DNA of 33,209 nucleotides from an uncultured Brachyspira sp. (GTDB lineage Bacteria; Spirochaetota; Brachyspiria; Brachyspirales; Brachyspiraceae): NCBI RefSeq assembly GCF_944390845.1, contig NZ_CALXRM010000034.1, positions 1 to 33,209 of the forward strand, read 5' to 3'. Shown piece by piece: positions 9,008 to 17,581 of this stretch (position 1 is its first letter; each line of letters starts with the position of its first letter). The notes under the pieces were generated by a model. It saw only the letters and a program-made list of their open reading frames with translations, ran no database searches and was not told where the DNA came from. The position numbers and the translations under genes were made by a program.

Positions 9008-9808
9008 TTAACAAATAGCTTCCTGATATTCAATATTATTTATGTATTTCAAACAATATTCATATAATTTTTTTTGCTCTGATTCACTTCCATGAAATTC
9101 GCCTCTCATATTACAGCATTTTTTTAAATTATTTTCATTGGCATTATATAATATTTCATATTCAGCACCTTCACAGTCAATTTTCAATAATTTACATTTA
9201 TCTATATTATATTTATTAAATATATCATCAAATGTCATTGATTTTACAGCTATATTGATGTTTGAATTAACAGCATTTAAATGACGATCTATTGAAAAAC
9301 TGCTTCCTCCTGTATTATCTAATGGTGTAATTATATCTATGTTTCTCCTGTCTTTAGTTATTGCTATATTCTCAGCTGTTATTATTCCATCAGGTATATT
9401 GTTTATTTTTATATTTTTAATTAAATTCTCATAATTTTGTTTTACAGGTTCAAAAGAATATATTTTTAAAAATGGATACTTTTTAGCTAAGTATATGGAT
9501 ATAATACCTACATTAGCTCCTATATCGATTACTACATCACCTTCTTTAAAATTTATTGTATTTAAATTATATAAATCAACTTCTTTTGAAACTACTTCTG
9601 CTGTACAAGATAAGAGAGAATCATAGAAATAAAAATCCATATCTTCTAATTGAGAATGATATATTATATTTTCTTTTGATAACATTTTGTAAGTTCTTTC
9701 ATTTACATTTTTTATATAATTGATATCATTTAAAACACTTCTTATATCTTTTCTTAGTTGTTTAAAAGGTATCCACCATACTATTCTGTCAATTGTTTTA
9801 TGATCCAT
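9008..9808 (-). CDS. FkbM family methyltransferase
   Basis: A 266-aa SAM-dependent methyltransferase of the FkbM family. The SAM-binding motif I is clear (GDVVIDIGANVGIISIYLAKK), followed by YSFEPVKQNYENL (acidic motif II) and the family-typical KIDCEGAEYEIL. FkbM proteins O-methylate sugars or polyketides and often modify surface polysaccharides; the actual substrate is unknown. I chose the ATG at 9808 because AGGAG lies 5 bases before it (9814-9818). An ATG at 9853 would add 15 residues but sits in a hairpin and has no ribosome site. The 5' region carries a CTTGG pentanucleotide repeat that may vary expression. Confidence 0.88.
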   Translation of the reverse strand: MDHKTIDRIVWWIPFKQLRKDIRSVLNDINYIKNVNERTYKMLSKENIIYHSQLEDMDFYFYDSLLSCTAEVVSKEVDLYNLNTINFKEGDVVIDIGANVGIISIYLAKKYPFLKIYSFEPVKQNYENLIKNIKINNIPDGIITAENIAITKDRRNIDIITPLDNTGGSSFSIDRHLNAVNSNINIAVKSMTFDDIFNKYNIDKCKLLKIDCEGAEYEILYNANENNLKKCCNMRGEFHGSESEQKKLYEYCLKYINNIEYQEAIC

Positions 9809-9845
9809 AATATCTCCTGTATTAAAATTTTTAAAATGAAAAAAT

Positions 9846-9864
9846 CCTAACATTGATTGTTAGG
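9846..9864. promoter_or_regulatory. Short perfect hairpin in the FkbM-gene leader
   Basis: CCTAACA (9846-9852) and TGTTAGG (9858-9864) form a perfect 7-bp stem with a 5-base loop, between the pentanucleotide repeat and the chosen start of the methyltransferase gene. It could act as an operator or a leader structure. It covers the alternative ATG at 9853. Confidence 0.4.
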
Positions 9865-9896
9865 TTGTATGATTTGTTAAAGTAAAAACTGTTATA

Positions 9897-9934
9897 TTGG
9901 CTTGGCTTGGCTTGGCTTGGCTTGGCTTGGCTTG
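9897..9934. repeat. Pentanucleotide tandem repeat (CTTGG)~7.6
   Basis: 38 bases of uninterrupted CTTGG units (about 7.6 copies) lie in the gap between the divergent FkbM-like gene and the first HAD phosphatase, roughly 90-125 bases upstream of the methyltransferase start. The sequence is far more GC rich than its surroundings. On the - strand a TATAAC hexamer follows directly (near 9890), so copy number could change promoter geometry. No start codon in frame with the methyltransferase lies upstream of the array, so it is outside the coding sequence. Confidence 0.95.
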
Positions 9935-10065
9935 TAGATTTAACCAGAATTTTTATAAAAAAATTGAATATTCATATATTTTATTATATATTATAAAAGA
10001 TTAAAATGCAATTTTTTTATTATAAATATTACTTTTTTATTAAAATTAATTTAGAGGAATAAATA

Positions 10066-10869
10066 ATGCATATCTCAAAAGAAAAAATTAAATTAATAGC
10101 TACTGACTTGGACGGAACTTTATTAAATAACAATAAAGAAATTTCAAAATTCAATCAAGAAATATTAAAAACACTTATTAATGATTATAATGTTCAATTA
10201 ATATTATCAAGCGGAAGACCTTATGAAGGAGTAAAAAGCTATAATAAACTTTTAGAAAATAATAATTATTCTATTATTTTTAATGGTGCTTCTATAGTTG
10301 ATAATAATGGTAATGTTATATATAAACAAACTGTAGAAGAAAATGATGCAAAAACTATAATAAAACTATCAGAAAAATATGATGTATGCGTTCATGTTTA
10401 TGATAATGGAAAATATATTGTATCAAAAGAGGATTTTCCTATAAAATCTTATGTGCAAAAAGAGCAGACTATTGATCCTATTATAGGACTTGAACATATT
10501 GAAACTTACAGGTTTGATAAAATGCTTATCTTGGGTAAAAGAGATATTTTAAACGAACTTTATAAAGAAATATCAGAAAATACTGATGTTCATTCTTCTT
10601 TTTCTGGAGATTTATCTTTAGAAATAACATCTAAAATTGGAAATAAAGGAAAATCGCTAGAATGGATTTGTAATAATAAAGGAATAAGCCCTGATAATAT
10701 TATAGCTTTCGGAGATAATTTTAATGATATTGAAATGATTGAGTATGCTGGTATTGGTGTTGCTATGGCTAATGCTGAAGAAGAATTAAAACAAAAAGCT
10801 AATTATACTGCACTTTCAAATGAAGAAAATGGAGTAGGAAAGTTTTTAAAAGATATTTTTGAATTATAA
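10066..10869 (+). CDS. HAD-superfamily Cof-type phosphatase (copy 1)
   Basis: A 267-aa haloacid-dehalogenase-type phosphatase of the Cof/YidA subfamily (class IIB cap). Motif I is DLDGTLL (residues 15-21, nucleophile Asp15), motif II is LSSGR (near 48-52), a conserved Lys (NKGKSLEW) serves as motif III, and GDNFNDIEMI is the metal-binding motif IV. These enzymes act on sugar phosphates, FMN or pyridoxal phosphate; the substrate here is not known. GAGG precedes the ATG. It is followed 42 bases later by a near-identical paralog, so the pair is probably co-transcribed. Confidence 0.93.
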   Translation: MHISKEKIKLIATDLDGTLLNNNKEISKFNQEILKTLINDYNVQLILSSGRPYEGVKSYNKLLENNNYSIIFNGASIVDNNGNVIYKQTVEENDAKTIIKLSEKYDVCVHVYDNGKYIVSKEDFPIKSYVQKEQTIDPIIGLEHIETYRFDKMLILGKRDILNELYKEISENTDVHSSFSGDLSLEITSKIGNKGKSLEWICNNKGISPDNIIAFGDNFNDIEMIEYAGIGVAMANAEEELKQKANYTALSNEENGVGKFLKDIFEL

Positions 10870-10911
10870 AAATTAAATTATTTCTATAAATTTATATTTT
10901 AGGATATATAA

Positions 10912-11715
10912 ATGAATATTTCAAAGGATACTATTAAATTAATAGCTGCTGATTTGGACGGAACTTTACTAAATAACAATAAAGAAATTTCAAAATTCAA
11001 TCAAGAAATATTAAAAACACTTATTAATGATTACAATATTCAATTAATATTATCAAGCGGAAGACCTTATGAAGGCATAAAAAAGTATAATGAAATACTT
11101 AATAATAAAAATAATGCTATAATATTTAATGGTGCCTCAATAGTTGATGAAAATGGAGAAGTTATATACAGAAAAACTGTTGAAAAAGATTCATCAAAAC
11201 CAATAATAGAATTAAGTAAGAAATACAATGTTTGTATTCATGTATACGAAAACGGCAAATATATAATATCAGATGATGACTTCCCTATTAAATCTTATGT
11301 ACAAAGAGAAAAAGGAAGAAATTTTACTATAGGGCTTGAAAATATTGTTGATTATGAATTTGATAAAATACTTATTTTGGGAGAAAGAAATATTTTAGAA
11401 AACTTTAAAGAAGAAATAGACTCTAACTTTGATGTACATACATGCTATTCCGGATCTAACTTTTTAGAAGTAATTTCAAAATATTCAAGCAAAGGAAATT
11501 CTTTAAAATGGATTTGTGAAAAGAAAGGAATTAGTTTAGATAATGCTGCAGCTTTCGGAGATAATTTTAATGATATTGAAATGATAGAATATGCCGGCAT
11601 TGGGGTTGCTATGGCTAATGCTGAAGAAATGGTTAAACAAAAAGCTAATTACACAACCCTTTCAAATGAAGAAGACGGAGTAGGAAACTTTTTGAAAAAT
11701 GTTTTTGAATTATAA
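10912..11715 (+). CDS. HAD-superfamily Cof-type phosphatase (copy 2)
   Basis: A 267-aa paralog of the gene just upstream, of identical length. It has the same motifs: DLDGTLL, LSSGR, SSKGNSLKW and GDNFNDIEMI. About 100 bases early in each gene, covering NNNKEISKFNQEILKTLIND and beyond, are almost identical in DNA. The cap region (about residues 80-190) is clearly diverged, which suggests different substrates on a conserved catalytic core. AGGA lies upstream of the ATG. The 3' end overlaps the end of the convergent HxlR regulator by 6 bases. It probably arose by tandem duplication with later gene conversion of the 5' part. Confidence 0.93.
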   Translation: MNISKDTIKLIAADLDGTLLNNNKEISKFNQEILKTLINDYNIQLILSSGRPYEGIKKYNEILNNKNNAIIFNGASIVDENGEVIYRKTVEKDSSKPIIELSKKYNVCIHVYENGKYIISDDDFPIKSYVQREKGRNFTIGLENIVDYEFDKILILGERNILENFKEEIDSNFDVHTCYSGSNFLEVISKYSSKGNSLKWICEKKGISLDNAAAFGDNFNDIEMIEYAGIGVAMANAEEMVKQKANYTTLSNEEDGVGNFLKNVFEL

Positions 11716-12057
11716 ACATTGAGGATTAGTTATTTCAAATCTTTCATCAATATTTTTCTCTCCCCATTCGCACATAGCTTCTAATATTTTTGATAATGAT
11801 TTGCCTTTTTTTGTTATAGAATATTCTACTCTTGGAGGAACTTCAGCATATACTTTTCTATTTATAAGACCGTCTTCCTCCAATTCTCTAAGCTGATTAG
11901 TTAAAGTCCTTTGAGATATAGGCTTCATATAGCGAAGCATTTCATTAAATCTTTTTGTTTTGTTTTCTATAAGATAATTTAATATAAGAGGTTTATACTT
12001 ACCTCCTATCATATAAAGTGTAACTCCTATTTCTGATGCTACTTTTATTTTTTTCAT
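11710..12057 (-). CDS. HxlR family winged-helix transcriptional regulator
   Basis: A 115-aa DNA-binding protein of the HxlR family. It has the typical GGKYKPLILNYL helix, RFNEMLRYMKPISQRTLTNQ (recognition helix region) and ELEEDGLINRKVYAEVPPRVEYSITKKG (wing). Members act as dimers and often sense electrophiles or oxidants through cysteine; the only cysteine here is at the extreme C-terminus (PQCL). AGGA lies before the ATG. It is divergent from the adjacent SDR gene, a common arrangement in which HxlR proteins control a neighbouring oxidoreductase. An imperfect dyad in the shared upstream region could be its operator. Confidence 0.92.
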   Translation of the reverse strand: MKKIKVASEIGVTLYMIGGKYKPLILNYLIENKTKRFNEMLRYMKPISQRTLTNQLRELEEDGLINRKVYAEVPPRVEYSITKKGKSLSKILEAMCEWGEKNIDERFEITNPQCL

Positions 12058-12077
12058 ATAATATCCTAATAGTTTAT

Positions 12078-12095
12078 AGTGAAATAAATGTCACT
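12078..12095. promoter_or_regulatory. Possible operator in HxlR-SDR divergent region
   Basis: AGTGA (12078-12082) and TCACT (12091-12095) are inverted around 8 bases, just upstream of the HxlR start. The dyad is short and could be chance in this AT-rich sequence. Confidence 0.25.
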
Positions 12096-12181
12096 TAATA
12101 ACAATTATTTCCGTTCTTGTGTAACTAATTTATTAATGTATTATAAGTCATAATTATTTTTTATAAAGGAGTTTTTTTATT

Positions 12182-12902
12182 ATGAAAAAATTAGTAGTTA
12201 TTACTGGAGCTAGTTCTGGAATAGGAATGGAAACAGCAAAAAAATTTTCAGAGAACGGACACCCTACTCTTTTAATATCAAGACGTAAAGAAATAATGGA
12301 TAATTTAAATTTACCAAATTCTATAAGCGTAAAAGCAGATGTTACAAATTTAGAAGAAGTAAGATCGGCAATAAAAATGGCTGAAGATAAATACGGAAAA
12401 ACTGATTTGCTAATAAACTGTGCAGGAGTAATGCTTCTTGGAAATATTGACAAGCAAAGCTATGAAGAATGGAAAAACATGATAGATGTTAATATAAATG
12501 GAATATTAACAACTACAAATATAATACTTCCGGATATGATCAAAAGAAATGAAGGCACAATTATAAATATAAGTTCAATAGCAGGAAGAAAAACATTCAA
12601 AAATCATGGTGTATACTGCGGAAGTAAATTTGCTGTACATGCTATAACTGAAAGCATTAGAGAAGAAGTTGCTGATAAAAATGTAAGAGTTATAGTAGTA
12701 GCACCAGGGGGTTGTTGAAACTCATCTTTTAGAGCATACAACAGATGAAAATATAAAAGCTGATTATATTGAATGGAAAAAAAGCATAGGAAATGGTTTA
12801 AATGCTTCTGATATAGTTAATTGTATAGAATTTGCCTATAATATGCCTCAAGATATATGTGTTAGAGAATTAGTTATAGCAAAGACAAAACAAATAGACT
12901 AA
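12182..12902 (+). pseudogene. Short-chain dehydrogenase/reductase, frameshifted by one G
   Basis: A classical SDR oxidoreductase, NAD(P)-dependent. The Rossmann motif is TGASSGIG (residues 8-15), INCAG corresponds to the NAG motif, the catalytic Ser lies in NISSIAG, and the Tyr/Lys pair is in GVYCGSKFAV. The first frame stops at 12718 after APGGC, but the +1 frame continues with VVETHLLEHTTDENIKADYI and on to TAA at 12900-12902. APG-VVET is the normal SDR continuation. The break lies in five Gs (12707-12711); four Gs would restore a protein of 239 aa, normal for the family. It could be a true pseudogene, a phase-variable G tract, or a sequencing error. It is divergent from the HxlR gene, with an AAGGAG site upstream and a terminator just behind. 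Confidence 0.88.
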
Positions 12903-12910
12903 TAAAAATT

Positions 12911-12948
12911 AAAGCCATAGTATTTTTTTATTTTTATACTATGGCTTT
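12911..12948 (+). terminator. Intrinsic terminator after the SDR gene
   Basis: A 13-bp perfect stem (12911-12923 with 12936-12948) with a T-rich loop is followed by TTATATTT. It lies between convergent genes and has A/T tracts on both sides, so it may also serve the NAD(P)-binding gene on the other strand. Confidence 0.8.
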
Positions 12949-12979
12949 TTATATTTATTAATTTAATTATTAATAAACA

Positions 12980-13609
12980 TTATTTTGACACTACTGTTAT
13001 TCTTTGATTTAAATATTTTTTATTTCCTATTTCATCAACTAAAGCAATAGCGTAATCAGCATAACTTATATAACTATCACCTTTTGAATTAAAGCACAAC
13101 TCATCATGTCCTATATTATATTCTCCAGTTCTCTCACCATCAGCACTAAAATCTGCAGAAGGAGAAATATAAGTCCATACTACATCTTTCGAATTCTTTA
13201 ATATATCAAAAGCTTTTGACATATTATTAGCTAAAGGTTTAAATATTTCTGGAAAATTTTCACTATCCATTAACTTTTTATTTTTATCTATATATAAACT
13301 TCCTGCACCTCCAACAACTATAAGTCTGATATTAGTATTTGATAGTATTTTACATAAGTGTTCCATAACTAAAGAATGTTTATCAAGTTCTTTTTCTTCC
13401 CAAACTCCGAATGCACTTACTACCACATCAAATCCTTTTATATCATCTTTTGTCAAAGAAAATAAATCTTTTTCTATAACATTTACTTTTGTATTATCTA
13501 TTTTAGATTTATTTCTCACTATTGCTGTAACATCATATCCTCTTTCTAAAGCTTCATTCATTATTAATTTACCAGCTTTACCGCTAGCTCCTATTATTGC
13601 AACTTTCAT
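12980..13609 (-). CDS. NAD(P)-binding protein, NmrA/atypical SDR type
   Basis: A 209-aa single-domain NAD(P)-binding protein. The N-terminus MKVAIIGASGKAGKLIMNEA is a Rossmann GxxGxxG motif. VTAIVRN follows at the end of strand 2, and the acidic IEKDLF then DVVSAFG mark strands 3 and 4. This is the atypical SDR family often annotated NAD(P)H-binding/NmrA-like (YwnB-like); these act as flavin or quinone reductases or as redox sensors, and no catalytic Tyr-x-x-x-Lys is evident. AAGGAG lies before the ATG. Three inverted repeats upstream suggest tight transcriptional control, possibly by the nearby HxlR protein (inference). Confidence 0.85.
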   Translation of the reverse strand: MKVAIIGASGKAGKLIMNEALERGYDVTAIVRNKSKIDNTKVNVIEKDLFSLTKDDIKGFDVVVSAFGVWEEKELDKHSLVMEHLCKILSNTNIRLIVVGGAGSLYIDKNKKLMDSENFPEIFKPLANNMSKAFDILKNSKDVVWTYISPSADFSADGERTGEYNIGHDELCFNSKGDSYISYADYAIALVDEIGNKKYLNQRITVVSK

Positions 13610-13641
13610 TTTGACTCTCCTTAATTTGTATTATAAATATT

Positions 13642-13657
13642 ATCTTTAATTAAAGAT
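13642..13657. promoter_or_regulatory. 16-bp perfect palindrome upstream of the NmrA-like gene
   Basis: ATCTTTAATTAAAGAT is its own reverse complement. It lies just upstream (in the - sense) of a TATAAT at 13630-13635 that would be the -10 box of the NmrA-like gene, so it overlaps the -35 zone as an operator would. Confidence 0.45.
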
Positions 13658-13658
13658 G

Positions 13659-13679
13659 TTGTAATAGCTATTGTTACAA
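13659..13679. promoter_or_regulatory. Inverted repeat TTGTAA-N9-TTACAA, site 1
   Basis: TTGTAA (13659-13664) and TTACAA (13674-13679) are separated by 9 bases. The same half-sites with the same spacing recur at 13697-13718, which argues for a real regulator-binding site upstream of the NmrA-like gene. Confidence 0.5.
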
Positions 13680-13693
13680 TAATATTAACATAT

Positions 13694-13722
13694 CTTGTTG
13701 TAATGTCAACAGTTACAACAAG
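13694..13722. promoter_or_regulatory. Inverted repeat with TTGTAA-N9-TTACAA core, site 2
   Basis: CTTGTTGTAA (13694-13703) and TTACAACAAG (13713-13722) form a perfect 10-bp dyad around 9 bases. It has the same core and spacing as site 1. Dyad centres are about 39 bases apart, near four helical turns. Confidence 0.55.
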
Positions 13723-13736
13723 ATTTTTTTAAAAAA

Positions 13737-13762
13737 AGCCCGCTATTTTTTAATAGCAGGCT
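13737..13762 (-). terminator. Intrinsic terminator of pyrG
   Basis: An 11-bp stem (13737-13747 with 13752-13762, one mismatch), GC rich at its base, is followed on the - strand by seven Ts. It lies just beyond the pyrG stop codon. Confidence 0.85.
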
Positions 13763-13786
13763 ATTTCTATATAGATAAAATAATTT

Positions 13787-15403
13787 TTACTTTATTGACT
13801 TTTTAGCAGCATCTACAAATCCTAAGAATAAAGGATGAGGATTAGTAATTCTTGATTTTAATTCTGGGTGGAACTGAACACCTATCATATATGGGTGGTC
13901 TTTTATTTCTGCTATTTCTGCCAAATTGGCATCTTTTAAATGTCCTGTAATAACAAATCCAGCAGCTTCCATTTTTTCTGCATAAGCATTATTGAATTCG
14001 TATCTATGTCTATGTCTTTCACTTATTGTAGTTTTTCCATATAATTGATGAGCTAAACTTCCTTCTTTAATATCACAATCAAAAGCACCAAGTCTCATTG
14101 TACCGCCTTTCAATATGCTTTTTTTCTGTTCTTCCATAAGAGTTATAATAGGATTTTTTGTATCTTCATTAACTTCTATTGTATTAGCATCTTCTAATTT
14201 TAATACATTTCTTGCAAACTCAACGCACATAAGCTGCATACCTAAACATATTCCTAAATAAGGTATTTTGTTTTCTCTAGCATATTTTATAGCTTCTATT
14301 TTACCTTCTATTCCTCTCTCACCAAATCCGCCAGGTATAATAAGTCCATTAACACCTTTGAAATATTTTGATATATCCTCAATATCTTCTAAATCTTCAG
14401 CTGAAATCCATTCTATATCAATATTAATATCATTATAAATACCGCTGTGATTCAATGCCTCTGATAAAGATATATAAGCATCTTTCATAGCAACATATTT
14501 ACCAACTATCGCAATTTTTACTCTGCCGCTTTCTATAGATATTTTTTTCTGTTTGCGTACTAAATCTGTCCAATTAGTTAAATCTATTTTAGCAGTATCC
14601 AATTTAAAATGTCTGCATACAACATCTGAAAGACCTTGAGCTTCAAGCATTAAAGGAACACCATAAATATTAGGTTCATCAAAGTTTTCAAATACATTTC
14701 CTTTTGGAACATTACAGAATAAAGCTATTTTATTTCTATGAGATTCCTGTAAATGCTGGCTTGTTCTGCAAACTATAATATCTGGTATTATACCGCTTTG
14801 CATAAGCTCTTTTACACTATGCTGTGTAGGTTTAGTTTTAATTTCTTCTGATGAGTTAATAAAAGGTATTAAAGTTACATGTACATATAAAACATTGTCC
14901 TGACATAATTCTGTTTTAATCTGTCTTATAGCTTCAATATAAGGCAATGATTCTATATCTCCTATAGTACCGCCTATTTCAGTGATTACTATATCAGTTT
15001 TTTTAGTATCATTTTCTCTGTATATTCTTCTTTTTATTTCATTAGTGATATGAGGTATAACTTGAACTGTTTCTCCAAGATATCTGCCTTCTCTTTCCAT
15101 ATTTATAACATGCTGATAAATTTTACCAGTTGTAACATTGCTGAATTTATTTAAATTTTCATCTATAAATCTTTCATAATGCCCAATGTCCAAATCAGTT
15201 TCAGCACCATCATCAGTAACAAAAACCTCTCCATGCTGAAAAGGACTCATAGTACCTGGGTCTACGTTTATATAAGGGTCAAATTTCTGTATAGTTACTG
15301 TTAATCCTCTAGCCTTTAAAAGCCTTCCTAATGAAGCTGCTGTTATACCTTTACCAAGTCCAGATACAACTCCGCCTGTTACAAATATGTATTTAGTATT
15401 CAT
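13787..15403 (-). CDS. pyrG: CTP synthase
   Basis: CTP synthase aminates UTP to CTP using glutamine and ATP, the last step of pyrimidine nucleotide synthesis. The 538 aa match the family length. The synthetase domain (about 1-270) begins [17 protein letters not shown] and carries the P-loop, the Mg/ATP segment [20 protein letters not shown] and the [12 protein letters not shown] motif. The glutaminase domain has its triad Cys386 (GICLGMQ), His512 and Glu514 (VQFHPEL). GAGG lies before the ATG. A terminator follows at 13737, and the S9 peptidase gene begins about 100 bases upstream in the same direction. It is complete with no missing residue. Confidence 0.98.
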   Translation of the reverse strand: MNTKYIFVTGGVVSGLGKGITAASLGRLLKARGLTVTIQKFDPYINVDPGTMSPFQHGEVFVTDDGAETDLDIGHYERFIDENLNKFSNVTTGKIYQHVINMEREGRYLGETVQVIPHITNEIKRRIYRENDTKKTDIVITEIGGTIGDIESLPYIEAIRQIKTELCQDNVLYVHVTLIPFINSSEEIKTKPTQHSVKELMQSGIIPDIIVCRTSQHLQESHRNKIALFCNVPKGNVFENFDEPNIYGVPLMLEAQGLSDVVCRHFKLDTAKIDLTNWTDLVRKQKKISIESGRVKIAIVGKYVAMKDAYISLSEALNHSGIYNDINIDIEWISAEDLEDIEDISKYFKGVNGLIIPGGFGERGIEGKIEAIKYARENKIPYLGICLGMQLMCVEFARNVLKLEDANTIEVNEDTKNPIITLMEEQKKSILKGGTMRLGAFDCDIKEGSLAHQLYGKTTISERHRHRYEFNNAYAEKMEAAGFVITGHLKDANLAEIAEIKDHPYMIGVQFHPELKSRITNPHPLFLGFVDAAKKSIK

Positions 15404-15508
15404 ATAATCCTCAATTAAATTTTATTTTTTATTAAATTATAATTTATATAATAAATCACTATAACATTATCATAAATTAGTATTAAATCAAGTAATTTTT
15501 AATTCAAT

Positions 15509-17521
15509 CTATTTCAAATATTTTTCAAACCAATCTGTAATTTCTTTTAATCTTCTTACTCTATGTTTTGGTTTTCCGCTTCTTGAAAGTTCATGATTTT
15601 CACCTTTAAATAAACATATTCTAGATTCAATACCATAATATTTCAAAGCAGTAAACATTTGAAAAGCCTGAGTCTGATAACATCTGTAATCTTCTTCGCT
15701 ATGTATAAATAATGTTGGAGTCTTTGCATTATTAGCATATTTTAATGGCGACTGTTCCCATAATTTATCAAAACCGCTGCATACATCTCCGCCTAATTCA
15801 TCAGGATTGAAATAATAACCTATATCAGTAGTTCCGAAATCATCTATCCAATTTGATATAGAACGCTGAGAAGCTGCACATTTGAATCTGTTAGTATGTC
15901 CTATTATCCAGTTAACCATAAATCCGCTGTATGATCCGCCAGTAACACCTACTCTGCTTTTATCTATATTAGTATATTTTTCAAGAACAATATCAGTAAA
16001 CTTCATTATATCTTCATAATCTATAGTTCCGTATATTCCTCTTATATCAGCGAATGCATTTCCTTTTCCTTCGCTTCCTCTAGGATTGCAGAAAAATACA
16101 AAATAACCCATATTAGCCCAAACCTGCATTTCATTAAAAAATATTTCTCCGTAAGCAGTTTTCGGTCCGCCATGTATATCAAGTATTGCAGGATATTTTT
16201 TATTTTCATCATAATTTATTGGCTTTAATACCCAGCCGTCTATTTCAAAATTATTAGGAGTTTTGAATGAAACTTTCTCCGGTATTGATAAACTCTTTTC
16301 TTTTAGAATATCTTCATTAAAATTTGATAATTGTTTTTCTACACCATTATTAATACAATATATTTCTTCTAGCTTCAAATCTCTAAAAGCTATAAAATAT
16401 ATATCATCATTAGAAACATCAAAATAATTAACCGCTCCTTGCTTATTAGTGATATTTTTTATATTTCCTTTTAAATCTAAGCATTTAATATGAGCATTTT
16501 CATTTTCTGTGCCTACGAAATATATTGTATCTTTATAAACTCTAATATCCTTACCGCCTCCGAAAGAACAATCAGTCCCTATCATATTACCAAGTCCATT
16601 ATCATAATGATATACAAGATTAATATTATTATTTTCATCTATCAAATAGAAACTGCAATTTTCATTTAGTCCGTATTTTTTCATGTCTGTCATAACAGAA
16701 ATAATTTTTTCTTTATTATCATTATCAATTATAAAATCAGCAAAATATATTGCATATTTATTAGAATCTATAATAATTTTCTCTTTTATATTATTAAGAT
16801 CATTTATATCATATAAACGAAGTTCTGAAGTTGTAGGAGCTTTATCTTTAAAAGAATTTATAATACATAATAATTTTCCATCTTTATATTTAAAAGAACT
16901 AACATTACTGTATTCATCTGTAATAGCAGTCAATTTATTTTCTTTTTTATTATAATGATAAAGTCTATCTCTTTTTTTATTTGTTACACCTACATTATTA
17001 ACCCAAAAAGGAATTTCATCAAACACTTCATAATCAATTTCTTCTTTAGCCCATTCCAAATAATTATCTTCTTTTCTTTTTTTATCTCTGTTAATATCAT
17101 AAACTGCTTTTATTAAAAAATTATTTTCATTTATAGAATATAAATCTATAACTTCAAGTTCAATATTAAATAAACTTTCAGCCTCTCCGCCGTTTATATT
17201 AATAGAATAAATTAAAGAATAATCAATAAACTCCTCATCTTTTTTGCTTTTCAATTCTTCATCTCTTAATGATGATTTAAATATTACAGTATCATTATCA
17301 AGCCAAGAAACAAAAGAAGCATCTTTTACTGAAGTGAGTTTATAAATTCTGTTTTTTTCAATATTATAAATAAAAGCATCTGAAATATAATTATTATTTT
17401 CATAATCCTGATTGCTTTTAACAAATAATAAATTTTTATTATCCTTTGAAAGCTCTATGTTGGATAAAAAATTGAATTTTAAAAAATCTTTGATGTTTAA
17501 ATTTTCCATATATAAATCCAT
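15509..17521 (-). CDS. S9 family serine peptidase (acylaminoacyl/prolyl oligopeptidase type)
   Basis: A 670-aa S9 peptidase. About 400 N-terminal residues form a repetitive beta-propeller that gates access, followed by an alpha/beta-hydrolase domain. The catalytic triad is visible: Ser530 in GGSYSGF, Asp611 in HSEEDYRC and His643 in GENHEL, all with S9C-type surroundings. There is no signal peptide, so it should degrade short peptides in the cytoplasm. Two starts are possible, the ATG at 17521 or the ATG at 17509 (MENLNIKDF); neither has a strong ribosome site. It is a plausible partner of the peptide-binding lipoprotein and M20 hydrolase further along, but is not linked to them in one operon. 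Confidence 0.92.
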   Translation of the reverse strand: MDLYMENLNIKDFLKFNFLSNIELSKDNKNLLFVKSNQDYENNNYISDAFIYNIEKNRIYKLTSVKDASFVSWLDNDTVIFKSSLRDEELKSKKDEEFIDYSLIYSININGGEAESLFNIELEVIDLYSINENNFLIKAVYDINRDKKRKEDNYLEWAKEEIDYEVFDEIPFWVNNVGVTNKKRDRLYHYNKKENKLTAITDEYSNVSSFKYKDGKLLCIINSFKDKAPTTSELRLYDINDLNNIKEKIIIDSNKYAIYFADFIIDNDNKEKIISVMTDMKKYGLNENCSFYLIDENNNINLVYHYDNGLGNMIGTDCSFGGGKDIRVYKDTIYFVGTENENAHIKCLDLKGNIKNITNKQGAVNYFDVSNDDIYFIAFRDLKLEEIYCINNGVEKQLSNFNEDILKEKSLSIPEKVSFKTPNNFEIDGWVLKPINYDENKKYPAILDIHGGPKTAYGEIFFNEMQVWANMGYFVFFCNPRGSEGKGNAFADIRGIYGTIDYEDIMKFTDIVLEKYTNIDKSRVGVTGGSYSGFMVNWIIGHTNRFKCAASQRSISNWIDDFGTTDIGYYFNPDELGGDVCSGFDKLWEQSPLKYANNAKTPTLFIHSEEDYRCYQTQAFQMFTALKYYGIESRICLFKGENHELSRSGKPKHRVRRLKEITDWFEKYLK

Positions 17522-17581
17522 TGTAAAAAATTATTTATAAAATATACTAATAAAAATTAACTTCAATACCTAATATATTTT

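Noticed and set aside
9853-9952. Pentanucleotide repeat as part of the methyltransferase coding sequence
   Set aside because: The frame is open through the array but has no ATG, GTG or TTG upstream of it, and a strong AGGAG site favours the start at 9808.
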